This document shows, piece after piece, positions 1-10,978 of a stretch of DNA of 64,000 nt (the first letter of the stretch is position 1; each line of letters opens with the position of its first letter). Below the pieces are notes generated by a model. It was not told where the DNA came from. It saw nothing but the letters and a program-made list of their open reading frames with translations, and did no database searches. The translations under genes and the position numbers were made by a program. Source of the stretch: an uncultured Eubacterium sp. (GTDB taxonomy: Bacteria > Bacillota > Clostridia > Peptostreptococcales > Anaerovoracaceae); contig CAMNSS010000009.1 of the NCBI GenBank assembly GCA_946555345.1, positions 1 through 64,000 on the forward strand, read 5' to 3'.

Positions 1-131
1 TCCAAGCCGCCCCTTTCCTCCTGTCATTCCCAATCCTTGAAAAACCACAGTTCCGCCAGCTTTTCCCCATCCTTTGCCGCCCTTGCGGACAATGTGTTTT
101 CAGAAAATATGAAAAAAATAGAAAAAAACCA

Positions 132-160
132 GTTACATTTTTGAAATTTTATAGTATAAT
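132..160 (+). promoter_or_regulatory. sigma-A-type promoter of the permease-hydantoinase pair
   Basis: GTTACA (132-137), a 17-bp spacer and a perfect TATAAT (155-160) give a predicted start near 167. That leaves a leader of about 43 nt before the permease ATG, too short for a riboswitch. The 131 bp to its left are not clearly coding; I see no supported gene start there. Confidence 0.6.
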
Positions 161-209
161 TAAGGTGCTATCGTTAACAATTTATTTATTTTTTAAATGG
201 AGGTGTTTT

Positions 210-1781
210 ATGTCAACGTACACACAAGTTGAAAAAGGCGGTCTGTTTGAATTGACAGATGCAGCTCGTGCGGAACTTGTGTCTTCAAAATATTACAATG
301 AAGACCTGGCTCCGACATCGATTTCACAGAGAAACTGGACTACATACAACATTGCGATGCTGTGGGTAGGAATGGCTATCTGTATCCCGTCATTATCACT
401 GGCATCCGGACTTATCACGATGGGCGTGTCCCCTTGGTTATCCGTATTGAACGTAGCCTTGGGCAACATCATCGTCCTGATCCCGATTCAGCTTAACTCG
501 CAGATCGGTACGAAATACGGTATCCCGTTCCCACTGTTCGCAAGGCTGACATTTGGTACGCGAGGCGCACAGCTTCCTGCTATCCTGAGGGCAATCACAG
601 CCTGCGGATGGACTTCCGTGCAAGCATGGGTAGGCGGCGGCGCTGTAGCGGCGATCATCGGATGCTTTGCAAGCAAATTCGCAGACGCCGGATGGACGAT
701 CGGGCTTCCTTCCTGGGGCGGCATCCAGACAGTTGCGGCTGGGCAGTTTATCGGTTATGTCATCTTCATCCTCTTCATCGGATGGGTTGCTTACACCGGC
801 ATGGACCGAATCAAATGGATCCAGAACATCGGCGGTCCGTTGCTCATCGTCGTAATGATCGCACTGCTGATCTGGTCAGCATCCGTTGCCAGCGAAGCAG
901 GCTATGGCTTCATGGAAGTTATGCAGCAAGGAAATGATACCGAATTGATCAATGCGTCAGGCGGTATGTGGAACGTATACATGGGCGGCCTGATGGGCAA
1001 TATCGCATTCTGGGCTACCATGGCGCTGAACATCCCGGACTTCTCAAGATATGCAAGATCCCAGAAGGATCAGTTCAGGGGACAGCTTTACGGAATGCCG
1101 CTGCCAATGGCAATCTGCGCATTCATCGGCGCATACTTTGCGCAGGCTACGAAGCTGGCTTATGGCGAAGCAATGTTCGACCCTACCAACGTATTCTATC
1201 ACTTGGAAAATAAGATTATCGTATTCATCGCAGCGCTGGGCGTTGTAGCAGCTACCGTTACGACCTGCGTAGCGGCAAACGTAGTAGCGCCTGCAAACGG
1301 GTTCTCCAATATAGCGCCTAAGAAAATCTCCTATAAGATCGGCGTAGTGATTACGATATTCATCGCATTCTTCATTTTGCAGGCATGGTGGATCTATGGT
1401 TCCGGCGGCGCATACTTCACATGGATGAACGCTTACGGCACGATCCTCGCACCGATTGCGGCAATCTTTATCGCAGACTACTTCGTTTGCAAGCAGAGAA
1501 GAGCTGACATCGCCAGCCTGTTCAAGGGCGAAAACGGAAGATACTGGTACTCCGGCGGAATCAACTGGGCAGCTATCATCGCATGGTTTGTTGCATTTAT
1601 TTTCCCACTGCTCACTTACTTCGGCGTATCCGGGTCATTCTTCACATTCATCAATTCCATCAACTATATCTGGTCGTTCATCCTTGGTTTCGTCGTATAC
1701 GTTATCCTGATGAAGACCAATATGGCAGGAAATTCATTCGTAACAGAAGAAGATCACGAACAGTTTACAGACAGAGCTTAA
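210..1781 (+). CDS. NCS1-family nucleobase/hydantoin permease
   Basis: A 523-residue integral membrane protein with about twelve hydrophobic segments. It resembles the nucleobase:cation symporter-1 family, which imports cytosine, allantoin, hydantoins and related rings. Family-like stretches include the N-terminal RNWTTYNIAMLWVGMA segment and PFPLFARLTFGTRGA. The start at 210 is chosen because AATGGAGG lies just upstream; an in-frame start at 141 has no ribosome-binding site. It is followed by a hydantoinase-type cyclic amidohydrolase, so the likely substrate is a hydantoin or dihydropyrimidine. The exact substrate cannot be read from sequence. Confidence 0.88.
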   Translation: MSTYTQVEKGGLFELTDAARAELVSSKYYNEDLAPTSISQRNWTTYNIAMLWVGMAICIPSLSLASGLITMGVSPWLSVLNVALGNIIVLIPIQLNSQIGTKYGIPFPLFARLTFGTRGAQLPAILRAITACGWTSVQAWVGGGAVAAIIGCFASKFADAGWTIGLPSWGGIQTVAAGQFIGYVIFILFIGWVAYTGMDRIKWIQNIGGPLLIVVMIALLIWSASVASEAGYGFMEVMQQGNDTELINASGGMWNVYMGGLMGNIAFWATMALNIPDFSRYARSQKDQFRGQLYGMPLPMAICAFIGAYFAQATKLAYGEAMFDPTNVFYHLENKIIVFIAALGVVAATVTTCVAANVVAPANGFSNIAPKKISYKIGVVITIFIAFFILQAWWIYGSGGAYFTWMNAYGTILAPIAAIFIADYFVCKQRRADIASLFKGENGRYWYSGGINWAAIIAWFVAFIFPLLTYFGVSGSFFTFINSINYIWSFILGFVVYVILMKTNMAGNSFVTEEDHEQFTDRA

Positions 1782-1820
1782 TTAAAAATAAGGTCTTGAA
1801 GAACTTTATATGAAATCGGT

Positions 1821-1847
1821 AAGAGCCTTTGAGACCCAAAGGCTCTT
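1821..1847 (+). other. perfect 11-bp hairpin between permease and hydantoinase genes
   Basis: AAGAGCCTTTG (1821-1831) is exactly complementary to 1837-1847, with a 5-nt loop. No run of T follows, so it is not a classical intrinsic terminator. It may protect or process the mRNA, or lower expression of the second gene relative to the first. Confidence 0.6.
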
Positions 1848-1882
1848 GCTGTTATCACGTTTATAAAAGGAGGGAACAAGTT

Positions 1883-3310
1883 ATGGATTTATTAATCAAA
1901 GGCGGCACTGTCGTTACCGCTACTTCCAAGTTCAAGGCAGACGTAGCTGTTAAAAACGGTAAGATCAGTGCAATCGGGGCAAACCTCAAGCCTGAAAAGA
2001 AAACGGAAGTCGTTGATGCGAAGGGCAAACTGGTTTTGCCTGGCGCAATCGACGGCCATACGCACCTCGCTATGCCTTTTGGCGGCACGATCGCCACAGA
2101 CGATTACCACACCGGCACAAGAGCAGCTGCATGCGGCGGTACTACTACAGTATTTGACTTCGTCCTGCAAGGCGTTGGGGAAACGATGGACGCCGCACTG
2201 GAACGAAGAGATGCGATCTGCAAGGAAGACGGCCCTGCGATCGACTACTCGTACCACATCGGCGTTGGTGATGTTACAACTCCTGAAATGCTGGCATCGA
2301 TGGATGAATGCGTGAAAAGGGGCATTACCTCTTTCAAAGTATTCATGGTATACGATTTCGGCGTAGATGACGGCCAGTTCTTTGAAACACTGCAGCACGC
2401 CGCTAAAATCGGCGCGCTGGTAGGGGTACACGCAGAGAACAGGGACGTAAACAATGCGCTCATCAAGCAGTATCTCTCTGAAGGCAAAACGGAAGCATGG
2501 TGGCATTACATGGCAAAGAACGAAGCCGTCGCCGGAGAAGCTGACGTGAGGGCAATCAACCTGGCGAAAATGGCTGGCGCATCCCTGTACATCGTCCACC
2601 TCGACAACAAACAGGGCGTTGACGCCGTTGCACAGGCAAGGGCAGAAGGCTATCCGATCTTTGCGGAAACCTGCCCGCAGTACCTCGCATTCACCAAGGA
2701 TGTTTATAAAGATGGAATCCCTGCACTGGGACTTAGGGCGCGCGACTTCGTATGCTCCCCTCCAATGAAGGGCAAAGAATCCATGGATGCGCTGTGGAAC
2801 GGAATCAAGACAGGCGCAGTATCGACGCTGGCTACCGACCACTGTCCGTTCTTGCAGTCAGAAAAAGACTGGGGAATCACCAAGAAAGACGGAACGCCTG
2901 GCGACTTCACGACCATTCCAAACGGATGCGCTGGAATCGAAAATATGTACCCGTACATCTTGTCGGAAGCAAACAAGGGCAGGATTTCTTTCGAGAAGGC
3001 AGTAGAAATCTCCGCCACAAACCCTGCTAAGCTGTTCGGCATCGACTATTGCAAGGGCGCGATCGAAATCGGCCTTGACGCTGACATCGTAATCTACGAC
3101 CCGAAGAAGGAATTCGTCGTTAAGAATGCAGAAAACCAGCACGGCGCGCTTGACCACACGATTTGGGAAACGTCCAAATTCAAGGGCTACCCTGTTGCAA
3201 CGTACTCAAGGGGTAAGCTGGTATTCGACGGCAAGGACTATGTCGGCCAGAAGGGCGACGGCCAGTTCGTAAAATGCAAGAAAATTCACCACAAGACGCC
3301 TGAACTGTAA
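1883..3310 (+). CDS. hydA: dihydropyrimidinase / hydantoinase (cyclic amidohydrolase)
   Basis: A 475-residue enzyme of the metal-dependent amidohydrolase superfamily that hydrolyses the ring amide of dihydropyrimidines or 5-substituted hydantoins to N-carbamoyl amino acids. Visible hallmarks are the metal-binding GAIDGHTHL near residue 55, the probable carboxylated lysine in SFKVFMVYDF, the histidines in GVHAENRD and YIVHLDN, and the metal-binding aspartate region ATDHCPF. The length fits the family. The start is set by AAAGGAGGG ending ten bases before the ATG. It lies about 100 bp after the permease gene and is followed by a strong terminator, so the two form a small uptake-and-hydrolysis unit. 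No N-carbamoylase gene is present nearby. Confidence 0.92.
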   Translation: MDLLIKGGTVVTATSKFKADVAVKNGKISAIGANLKPEKKTEVVDAKGKLVLPGAIDGHTHLAMPFGGTIATDDYHTGTRAAACGGTTTVFDFVLQGVGETMDAALERRDAICKEDGPAIDYSYHIGVGDVTTPEMLASMDECVKRGITSFKVFMVYDFGVDDGQFFETLQHAAKIGALVGVHAENRDVNNALIKQYLSEGKTEAWWHYMAKNEAVAGEADVRAINLAKMAGASLYIVHLDNKQGVDAVAQARAEGYPIFAETCPQYLAFTKDVYKDGIPALGLRARDFVCSPPMKGKESMDALWNGIKTGAVSTLATDHCPFLQSEKDWGITKKDGTPGDFTTIPNGCAGIENMYPYILSEANKGRISFEKAVEISATNPAKLFGIDYCKGAIEIGLDADIVIYDPKKEFVVKNAENQHGALDHTIWETSKFKGYPVATYSRGKLVFDGKDYVGQKGDGQFVKCKKIHHKTPEL

Positions 3311-3381
3311 AGCAGGCAGGTGAAGTATGGCCCTATGCTTTTGGGCATATGCAAAATGCAAACGGACATTTTCCAAAGAGG

Positions 3382-3420
3382 GGCGCAACATGGAGGGCAA
3401 TCCCATGTTGCGCCTTTTTT
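3382..3420 (+). terminator. rho-independent terminator of hydantoinase operon
   Basis: GGCGCAACATGG (3382-3393) pairs perfectly with 3403-3414 and is followed directly by TTTTTT. This is a textbook intrinsic terminator 70 bp past the hydantoinase stop. Confidence 0.92.
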
Positions 3421-4030
3421 GATATATTGTTTCCAGGCAAGAAAAAACGACCTATGGCGTGATTTCATCACAAAGCATTTCACGCAAGGCACTTCATCTG
3501 GGATATTCTATTTTAAGGCGTGCCGCACAACACCTTTATCTTCGTGCAGGATTATAATGCGATTTTCATCGCCCCAAAAATTGGCGGGCTGATTTCCCTT
3601 AAAAAGGATATGAAAAAGCTGTCACACTCATCGAAATGGCTAAAATTGGGCAGCAAGCCCCCTTGTTTATCACTTTCTACTCTGTTTTCAAGCGTTACAG
3701 CGGCATTTGCAAAACCGGCAAGCCCTCTTTTCACCGAAGGACAGCTCCGGTATTTAGAACGCTTGAAAATAAAGAAGCATTTATGCAAAACGTTACGATT
3801 GCTACACAAATAATTGCATTTTACATAAATTACCAAATTGTACATCAGTTTCATATTGCGCCGGTAAAGCTCCGCCCTTGATACGCTTTTCTTTCCCTGC
3901 GAAAACCTGCCGTCCCCGGCCGGCAACACATTTCTCATTTAGCATAAAATGGAAATCAGCAGATTCATTTAATTTATGCTTTTTCTTCTACCCCACTTAT
4001 GTTAGAATAGATGTGTATTTACTGAATTAC
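3421..4030. other. gene-poor interval, nothing recognised
   Basis: About 610 bp between a terminator and the next gene. Open frames exist on both strands (for example 3552-3938 minus) but none has a ribosome-binding site or recognisable motif. A TAGAAT at 4003-4008 could be the -10 box of the next gene, though its -35 is poor. Confidence 0.4.
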
Positions 4031-4047
4031 ATGTGCGGAGAAAATCT

Positions 4048-6675
4048 ATGAAAAAGAATGTACGAGCCAGGCGAAAAAAGTATAACAGCAGAAAGAAATA
4101 TATCCTGCCGATGATCGTCCTCAGCGTATTGCTGGTAATCTCGGTAATCGGCGTATATGCGGCAACAACGCCTGATTTTAAAGATGACGCTACCGGACTG
4201 CAATACGAAGTCCTGACAGAAGCCACAACTGGCGCTGACGCTGCAAATGGAACGGTAAAAATCGTCGGATACGAACCGCCGGCAGATGCGGGTTCCGCCC
4301 TCACGATTCCTGCCAGCGTCTCACATACGGCTGACGATGGAAATACCTATAACTATACCGTAACAGAAATCGGCGGTCCGGCAAGCGCACTTGGCAATAC
4401 AACCGGCGCATTCGAGGGCAATACGACGCTTACCGCGGTTTCCTTCGCATCGAGCAGCGCCGTAACCGCCATCGATGCCAATGCATTCAAGGGATGTACC
4501 GCCCTGGAAAGCATCAATTTCACGAATGCTACAGCCTTAAAAACCTTCGGAAAAGGCGCATTCGGAGAATGCAGCGCCTTGAAGGTCATCGATTTGAGCA
4601 ATACAAAGCTCGAATCCATCCCTAGTGAAGCGTTCAAAAACTGCCATAAGCTGAGCGGCATATCATTTCCGGGCAGCTTGACAACCATCGGCAGCGATGC
4701 GTTTTCCGGCTGTGCATTACTGACCACGATCCACAATTTACCGAATGCTGCTGAAATCGCGGCGGGCGCATTTTACGGATGCTGTTATCTTGACAAGGAT
4801 ATTTTCAAAGACATGAAGTCAGCTCCGGATCCATTTGATGAAAGCAAGGTCATTTCCAACTTGATCTTTAACACGAGAGGAACTTCTGTGACTAAGGTCA
4901 CTGCCGCTGACGGCGTGCCTACCGGAAGCCCAGATGTACCTGCGCGGCTTTTCAACGGCCAAAAATACAATGTTTGGCTTAAGACGCCGAGCGGTTATGA
5001 GCTTTCCGGGCTGGACCTTCGTTCCAATGCGAGCATCCCTGCTAATTATGAAATTAACCCGGATAAATTCACACTCGTTGATAATACGGCTGATACCGTT
5101 TCACGAACAGATACATACCAATTTGAAATCCCTTCCGACTGGGGAAAAAATCCTTTATACATATTTGCAGTTGCCACTTCCAAAGCAGCCAGCGGCGCAC
5201 CGACCATCACCACGGAAAGCTTGCCAAACGGTCTCGCAGGGGAAGCCTATCCTGAAACCAAACTGGAAGCTGACAGCGATACGCCAGTCACCTGGTCAAT
5301 CGCCAAAGACAGCCTGCCGCCAGGATTGGCATTAGATCCTGCAACCGGTATCATTTCAGGAACGCCGACTGACACCGCAGGCAAAACATATAAGTTCGTC
5401 GTGCGGGCAACCAACAAATTCTCATTCCACGAGAAAGCATATGAAATCGGGATTTATGACCATAACCTCCAGAAACCGAACGGGCTTCATTGGGAGCAAA
5501 ACGTCCACAACGACACGATCTATGCCGCTTGGGAACCACTGGAAACCCCGATCGGCGACATTACATATATTGTAGAGCTTTTCGATGAAAACGGCACGAA
5601 AATCGCAGAGAAAACGCAGACAGTAGGTAGCAGCGAAGCGCTGGACAGCGAATTTACATTGGTGAACTTTACACAAGAAATTAAAGACGCCGGAATCGGC
5701 GAATACACCTTTACCGTAAATGCGACCAGCAAGGATCACGGTAGCAGCGGCAGGAGCGGGATGAGCGAACCGCTGGAATACGGATACATTTACCATACGA
5801 TTACTGCGACATCCGACGCCAACGGCACGATTACCCTGGCGCAAGCATCCAGCGATTTGAAAGGCGTAACATTCACGCAAAGCGATGATAAAAGCACGAT
5901 CACGGTTAAGGTCCGCGACGGCGTGATCAGCGAAAGCAGCCCGCTGACGTTCACGATTACACCGAATAAAGATTACCAGGTGGATAGCATTACATTGGAT
6001 GGCGCTAAGGTAGCCGCATACGATACCTACAGCTTCCATACAGTAAGCGAAGACCACATCCTCAAAGCGTCCTTTGACCTTGTATCCAACAGGATCGACG
6101 GGATCAGCGCTGATGCATATTATGTAAAGGGCAATTCAGCCGCATTCCAGGCGATCGGGGACGGCATGGATATCCAGCCTGCCAGCAACGGAGACATCCG
6201 CTGGCGGCCTGATCGATGGCAATTAAGGGACACGAATACGGCGCAACTTTGGACAAAGGCGCCGTATGAAGATACCGTAGATACCGCAAAACTCGAAGTG
6301 GGAGACTACACGCTGGAAGTAACCTTCCAGCAGGAGCAGTATTCCGCAACTGACGGATGGAAAGCGACTGGACAGGAAGACACGAGGACAGTTACCTTCC
6401 ACGTCGTAGCATCCGCTGCCAATATTCCGGATGATCCATCCGGCGGCGATAATAATGGTGGAGATACCAACGGCTCCACAGGCGGCGGCACGACTGGCGG
6501 CGGAAGCAGTTCCGGCTCATCGGGCGGTGGTGGCGGACTCACGGATACGATAACGTCTTACCTGTCAAATCCACGTACCGGGGACAATGTTAAGGTTGGC
6601 ATCTGGGGTGCGATCGCATTGATATCCCTTGCGGGAATCGGATTCTGCACGTTCAGGATGTTTAAATTCAGCTAA
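4048..6675 (+). CDS. BspA-like leucine-rich-repeat surface protein with NPxTG-type sorting signal
   Basis: An 875-residue exported protein. A basic N-terminus and hydrophobic segment (about residues 13-32) form the signal. BspA/LRR_5-type repeats such as GAFGECSALKVIDLSNTKL follow (about 95-250). A putative Ig-like He_PIG domain comes next (about 383-457, LPPGLALDPATGIISGTPT), then a bacterial repeat with the DYQVDSITLDG pattern (about 582-680). A Gly/Ser-rich spacer (about 795-830) leads to NPRTGDN, a hydrophobic helix and a short basic tail, which looks like a sortase signal. ATG 4048 is preferred over GTG 4033 because GGAG lies 7 nt upstream. Such proteins usually mediate adhesion. The window's class B sortase (31608-32564) is distant but could be the enzyme. 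Confidence 0.85.
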   Translation: MKKNVRARRKKYNSRKKYILPMIVLSVLLVISVIGVYAATTPDFKDDATGLQYEVLTEATTGADAANGTVKIVGYEPPADAGSALTIPASVSHTADDGNTYNYTVTEIGGPASALGNTTGAFEGNTTLTAVSFASSSAVTAIDANAFKGCTALESINFTNATALKTFGKGAFGECSALKVIDLSNTKLESIPSEAFKNCHKLSGISFPGSLTTIGSDAFSGCALLTTIHNLPNAAEIAAGAFYGCCYLDKDIFKDMKSAPDPFDESKVISNLIFNTRGTSVTKVTAADGVPTGSPDVPARLFNGQKYNVWLKTPSGYELSGLDLRSNASIPANYEINPDKFTLVDNTADTVSRTDTYQFEIPSDWGKNPLYIFAVATSKAASGAPTITTESLPNGLAGEAYPETKLEADSDTPVTWSIAKDSLPPGLALDPATGIISGTPTDTAGKTYKFVVRATNKFSFHEKAYEIGIYDHNLQKPNGLHWEQNVHNDTIYAAWEPLETPIGDITYIVELFDENGTKIAEKTQTVGSSEALDSEFTLVNFTQEIKDAGIGEYTFTVNATSKDHGSSGRSGMSEPLEYGYIYHTITATSDANGTITLAQASSDLKGVTFTQSDDKSTITVKVRDGVISESSPLTFTITPNKDYQVDSITLDGAKVAAYDTYSFHTVSEDHILKASFDLVSNRIDGISADAYYVKGNSAAFQAIGDGMDIQPASNGDIRWRPDRWQLRDTNTAQLWTKAPYEDTVDTAKLEVGDYTLEVTFQQEQYSATDGWKATGQEDTRTVTFHVVASAANIPDDPSGGDNNGGDTNGSTGGGTTGGGSSSGSSGGGGGLTDTITSYLSNPRTGDNVKVGIWGAIALISLAGIGFCTFRMFKFS

Positions 6676-6740
6676 GGCACAGCGGTTTCGATCCAAATTC
6701 AGCTAGCCAGAGCGCTACACACAAAATCAATTTACTTATA

Positions 6741-6799
6741 ATGAAAAAGAATCGGCTTGGGGCACCCTCCGTAAGGAAGATGCCCCAAGGCTTTTGTAT
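6741..6799 (+). repeat. left inverted repeat of the element, with internal hairpin
   Basis: Begins ATGAAAAAGAATCGGC, then a 9-bp perfect stem CTTGGGGCA (6756-6764) / 6781-6789 around a loop with GTAAGGAAG, and ends GGCTTTTGTA. The right copy (18847-18909) has the same order on the minus strand. As an RNA the hairpin would stop transcription entering from the left neighbour. Confidence 0.65.
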
Positions 6800-6842
6800 C
6801 TTAAGTTTAATAATAGTTGTGTTAAAGCGGTGTAGCCAATGG

Positions 6843-8561
<1,719 letters not shown>

Positions 8562-8620
8562 CTATGATACCATATCGGCCGTAATTATTCAACGCTTTAA
8601 TGCGGTAAATTCAATCTTTT

Positions 8621-8885
8621 CTACTCTTTTTTCAAAACAATGCGTTCTACTTTGTCTGTAATATTCTCGCCCGCATCTTCCTTGAAAAAGGCTCTGACCA
8701 CATAGAGCGCACCGTCAATCTCTTTTACAAAGTTCAACGGCTCAAGATACATACTTTGCCGAAACCACGCTATACGCTCTTCTTTGGTAAGAGTGGCAAG
8801 ATAGTCGGTTTATCTCATCGAGCAGCGTGTAAATTTCTCCTGTTCGTTCTATAGTGTTACCCTGATTGTCTACAGATATCATCAT
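8621..8885 (-). pseudogene. frameshifted small transposon protein (TnpW-like)
   Basis: An 85-90 codon gene starts at ATG 8885 behind AAAGGAG, overlapping the mobA stop (ATGA). It reads well to ...GEIYTLLDEIN, then loses frame near 8815. The rest (DYLATLTKEERIAWFRQS through YVVRAFFKEDAG to KKE stop at 8621) is intact in another frame. Removing one C in the CC at the junction joins the two halves. The C-terminal pattern resembles TnpW-type proteins of Tn4451 relatives, but that assignment is tentative. The frameshift may be real or a sequencing error. Confidence 0.6.
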
Positions 8886-9993
8886 TCGTATCGCTCCTTT
8901 CTCTGTGATTTTCTGTTCTGTTCGGCTTCTTTCGCCCTGTATTCATTGGCATAGAGGAAATCGGTTTTCTCTTGGATTTTGACTGACCTTTCTTCAATGC
9001 CCTTGTTCAGTTTCAGTTGTTTTCTGAGTTCCGTTATCCTCTCCGTAACCTTAGATTTTTCTTCTCTCAAAGTTTCTTTTTCGGCGGGTGCTGCTCTTCG
9101 GATTTTGTTTTGCAGCTTGGTGCGGCAGACGATCTGTTTATCTATTTCAGCCTGCAATTTCTCTCTGTCTGCATACAAATCGTCAATCGTTTCAATACCG
9201 TATTTGCTCATATACCGCACCTGCTCAGAAAATTCATCGAGCCTTTTTAAGTCCTCTTTGAGACACGGACTTGTAGTCTTGTAATCCGTATTATTAGGTA
9301 GAACGCCTAACAGATAGCAGTAGTGCAGATAGAGTTTGTAGATATGGCTTGTCCTTTTGAAAGGCTGAAATTGATTGCCTCCCGTACATCTTCACGGTAC
9401 ACATTATATCTTGTCGGCTTGCCGCTTTTTTCATCAAGCCACACCTGCCTTGACGGCGCTTTGTGCGGATTTTCTATGACGGATAGTCCGTGTTCTCTGC
9501 ATATACGGTCGGATATATCACGGAGTTTTCTCTGTTCAGTTTTGGAATAATTGTATTTCTTTCCGTCAAGAAAGGAAACAGAGTTAAAGCAAAAATGATT
9601 GTGCAGATGGTCTTTGTCAAGGTGAGTAGTAACGATAACCTGATACTTATCTCCCCACATTTCTTTTGTGGTCCGCAAGCCGATTTGATGTGCCTGTTCG
9701 GGCGTAACCTCATCGGATTTGAAACTTTGATAACCGTGCCAAGCGATATATCCGTTTTCCTTGCCGTACTGTCTTTTCGTTAAAATCATCTGCTGTAATG
9801 CAATCTCTTTGAGACAGTTGATAGTCGAAACATACTCTCCCTGATCGGTGGTTTCGGGGCGGCTGACATAGGAAAATATATTGTAGAGGTCTTGCAGGTC
9901 AGCGGTTCTCGCCACCGTTTTTTCCGGGTTTTCCACATAGGCAATGAGGTCTTTTAATTTGCCTTCAATATGCCATAAACTTGTCGTAGCCAT
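8882..9993 (-). pseudogene. mobA: MobA/VirD2-family relaxase, broken by internal deletion and frameshift
   Basis: The relaxase nicks oriT and leads the DNA strand into the recipient. The N-terminal HUH region is intact: HLDKDHLHNH near residues 124-133 binds the metal. After INFSLS (about 9360) the frame runs into a stop at 9307. A second frame carries on from KRTSHIYKLYLHYCYLLG to the real end KERYE at 8882. Family members have a further stretch, probably tens of residues, between these two parts, so DNA seems to be missing as well as a frame lost. It overlaps mobC by one base and the next gene by ATGA. The element is probably not self-sufficient for mobilization. Confidence 0.8.
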
Positions 9994-10295
9994 TATGATG
10001 CCTCCTGTAAATCGAGGATCAGACCTTCGATTTCCTTGCAGATTTCAAGGGCAGAAGGCTCGAATCTTGCACAGCTTTTGAAACCGCTATGGACTGCGTA
10101 GAGTGCTTCGAGCATTTCCCAAAATTCTTTTTGGGGTTGTGATTTAGGCTTCTTTCCTTTGCAAAGCTGGCGAATAAATGCCGATTCCGACAGCCCGTAC
10201 GCTGCCGCACAGCGTTTCAGTTTTTCGTTTTCTTCTTCGGTCAGCCGTACTTTGATACGCACTTTTTTATTGTTTTCTTTGTTCAAAAATATCAT
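9993..10295 (-). CDS. mobC: relaxosome accessory protein MobC
   Basis: A roughly 100-residue basic protein with an N-terminal ribbon-helix-helix-like part (KVRIKVRLTEEENEKLK) and the MobC signature around AYGLSESAFIRQLCKGKKP. MobC proteins bind oriT and help the relaxase open the strands. Its stop overlaps the relaxase start (TAATG), so the two are translationally coupled. The ATG at 10295 touches its GGAG. A TTG three codons later is better spaced and may be the real start. A triple stem-loop (oriT candidate) lies just upstream. Confidence 0.85.
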   Translation of the reverse strand: MIFLNKENNKKVRIKVRLTEEENEKLKRCAAAYGLSESAFIRQLCKGKKPKSQPQKEFWEMLEALYAVHSGFKSCARFEPSALEICKEIEGLILDLQEAS

Positions 10296-10330
10296 CTCCG
10301 TTCTTGTTTTTTAGGTTTGTAAGGGGGTAT

Positions 10331-10401
10331 TCAGGGGTGACTCCCCTGAGTTAGTCCACACCCGTAAGCGGTGTGGATTTGGATTGTGGGGGTCACAATC
10401 C
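10331..10401. other. candidate origin of transfer: three consecutive stem-loops
   Basis: TCAGGGG/CCCCTGA (10331-10349), TCCACACC/GGTGTGGA (10355-10377, loop CGTAAGC) and GGATTGTG/CACAATCC (10381-10401) lie end to end 36 bp upstream of mobC. Clustered inverted repeats upstream of mobC are typical of MOBP-type oriT regions. The nick site is not identified. Confidence 0.55.
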
Positions 10402-10571
10402 GATGCTCGCTATTCCTGTGGACATCAACTTTTCTTCGCCGCTTTACCCGAATGTTGTTCCTGTCCCTGCCTTTTTTCAGCGGCGTTGTCTTGCTCACTC
10501 TCCGAAAGAGAGGTCATCGCAAAATCATATCCCATTCAGACGGTCATTCAGTTATCAATCGGCAAAAACAA

Positions 10572-10649
10572 AAAGCCGATACACAGAGATATCAAAAATC
10601 GGCGGGAGCTTTGCTCTCGCTTCAAAATGATGTTCTATGTATCGGCTTT
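10572..10649 (-). terminator. long hairpin, possible terminator or element-specific structure
   Basis: AAAGCCGATACA (10572-10583) is perfectly complementary to 10638-10649. Inside it a second hairpin forms (GCGGGAGC 10602-10609 with 10613-10620, one wobble). On the minus strand it is followed by TTTTTGTTTTT, so it could be a second stop for the hsd transcript or protect the mob region from it. The rest of 10402-10834 shows no convincing gene. Confidence 0.45.
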
Positions 10650-10834
10650 GAAATTCAAAGACGGGATTGTTTGTTCATCCGTTCACTCGCTGACAGTACC
10701 AAAAAGCATAAAGTGCGGACGGCGGTATTTTCTCTTAGCATACACGCAGGCATTAGGCGGCAGTACCGCATTCTCAATCAAAACATCTTGTATTCGGTTG
10801 TAATCCTCTTTTAAGAGGGATTACATTATATCAG

Positions 10835-10872
10835 AAAACCCGCCCAAAATCAAGATTTCTCCGGCGGGTTTT
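10835..10872 (-). terminator. terminator downstream of hsdR
   Basis: AAAACCCGCC (10835-10844) pairs perfectly with GGCGGGTTTT (10863-10872). It lies about 105 bp past the hsdR stop and has A/T flanks on both sides, so it may work in both directions. Confidence 0.75.
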
Positions 10873-10978
10873 GAATATTTTTCAGAAATTATGGGAATAC
10901 TATTTAATTTAAGATAATAAGATGCGGTTTTCTTCGCAAATTCATTTACTCTACAGTTTAAATCTTGCGTATTTTTAC

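Noticed and set aside
1892-2842. 316-codon minus-strand frame opposite the hydantoinase
   Set aside because: Shadow of a conserved enzyme gene; no motif or start signal.
3552-3938. 128-codon minus-strand frame after the hydantoinase
   Set aside because: No start signal or recognisable motif; composition does not resemble neighbouring genes.
10371-10814. 147-codon plus-strand frame in the mob-hsdR gap
   Set aside because: It runs through the oriT-like stem-loops and hairpins, lacks a ribosome site and has no protein motif.
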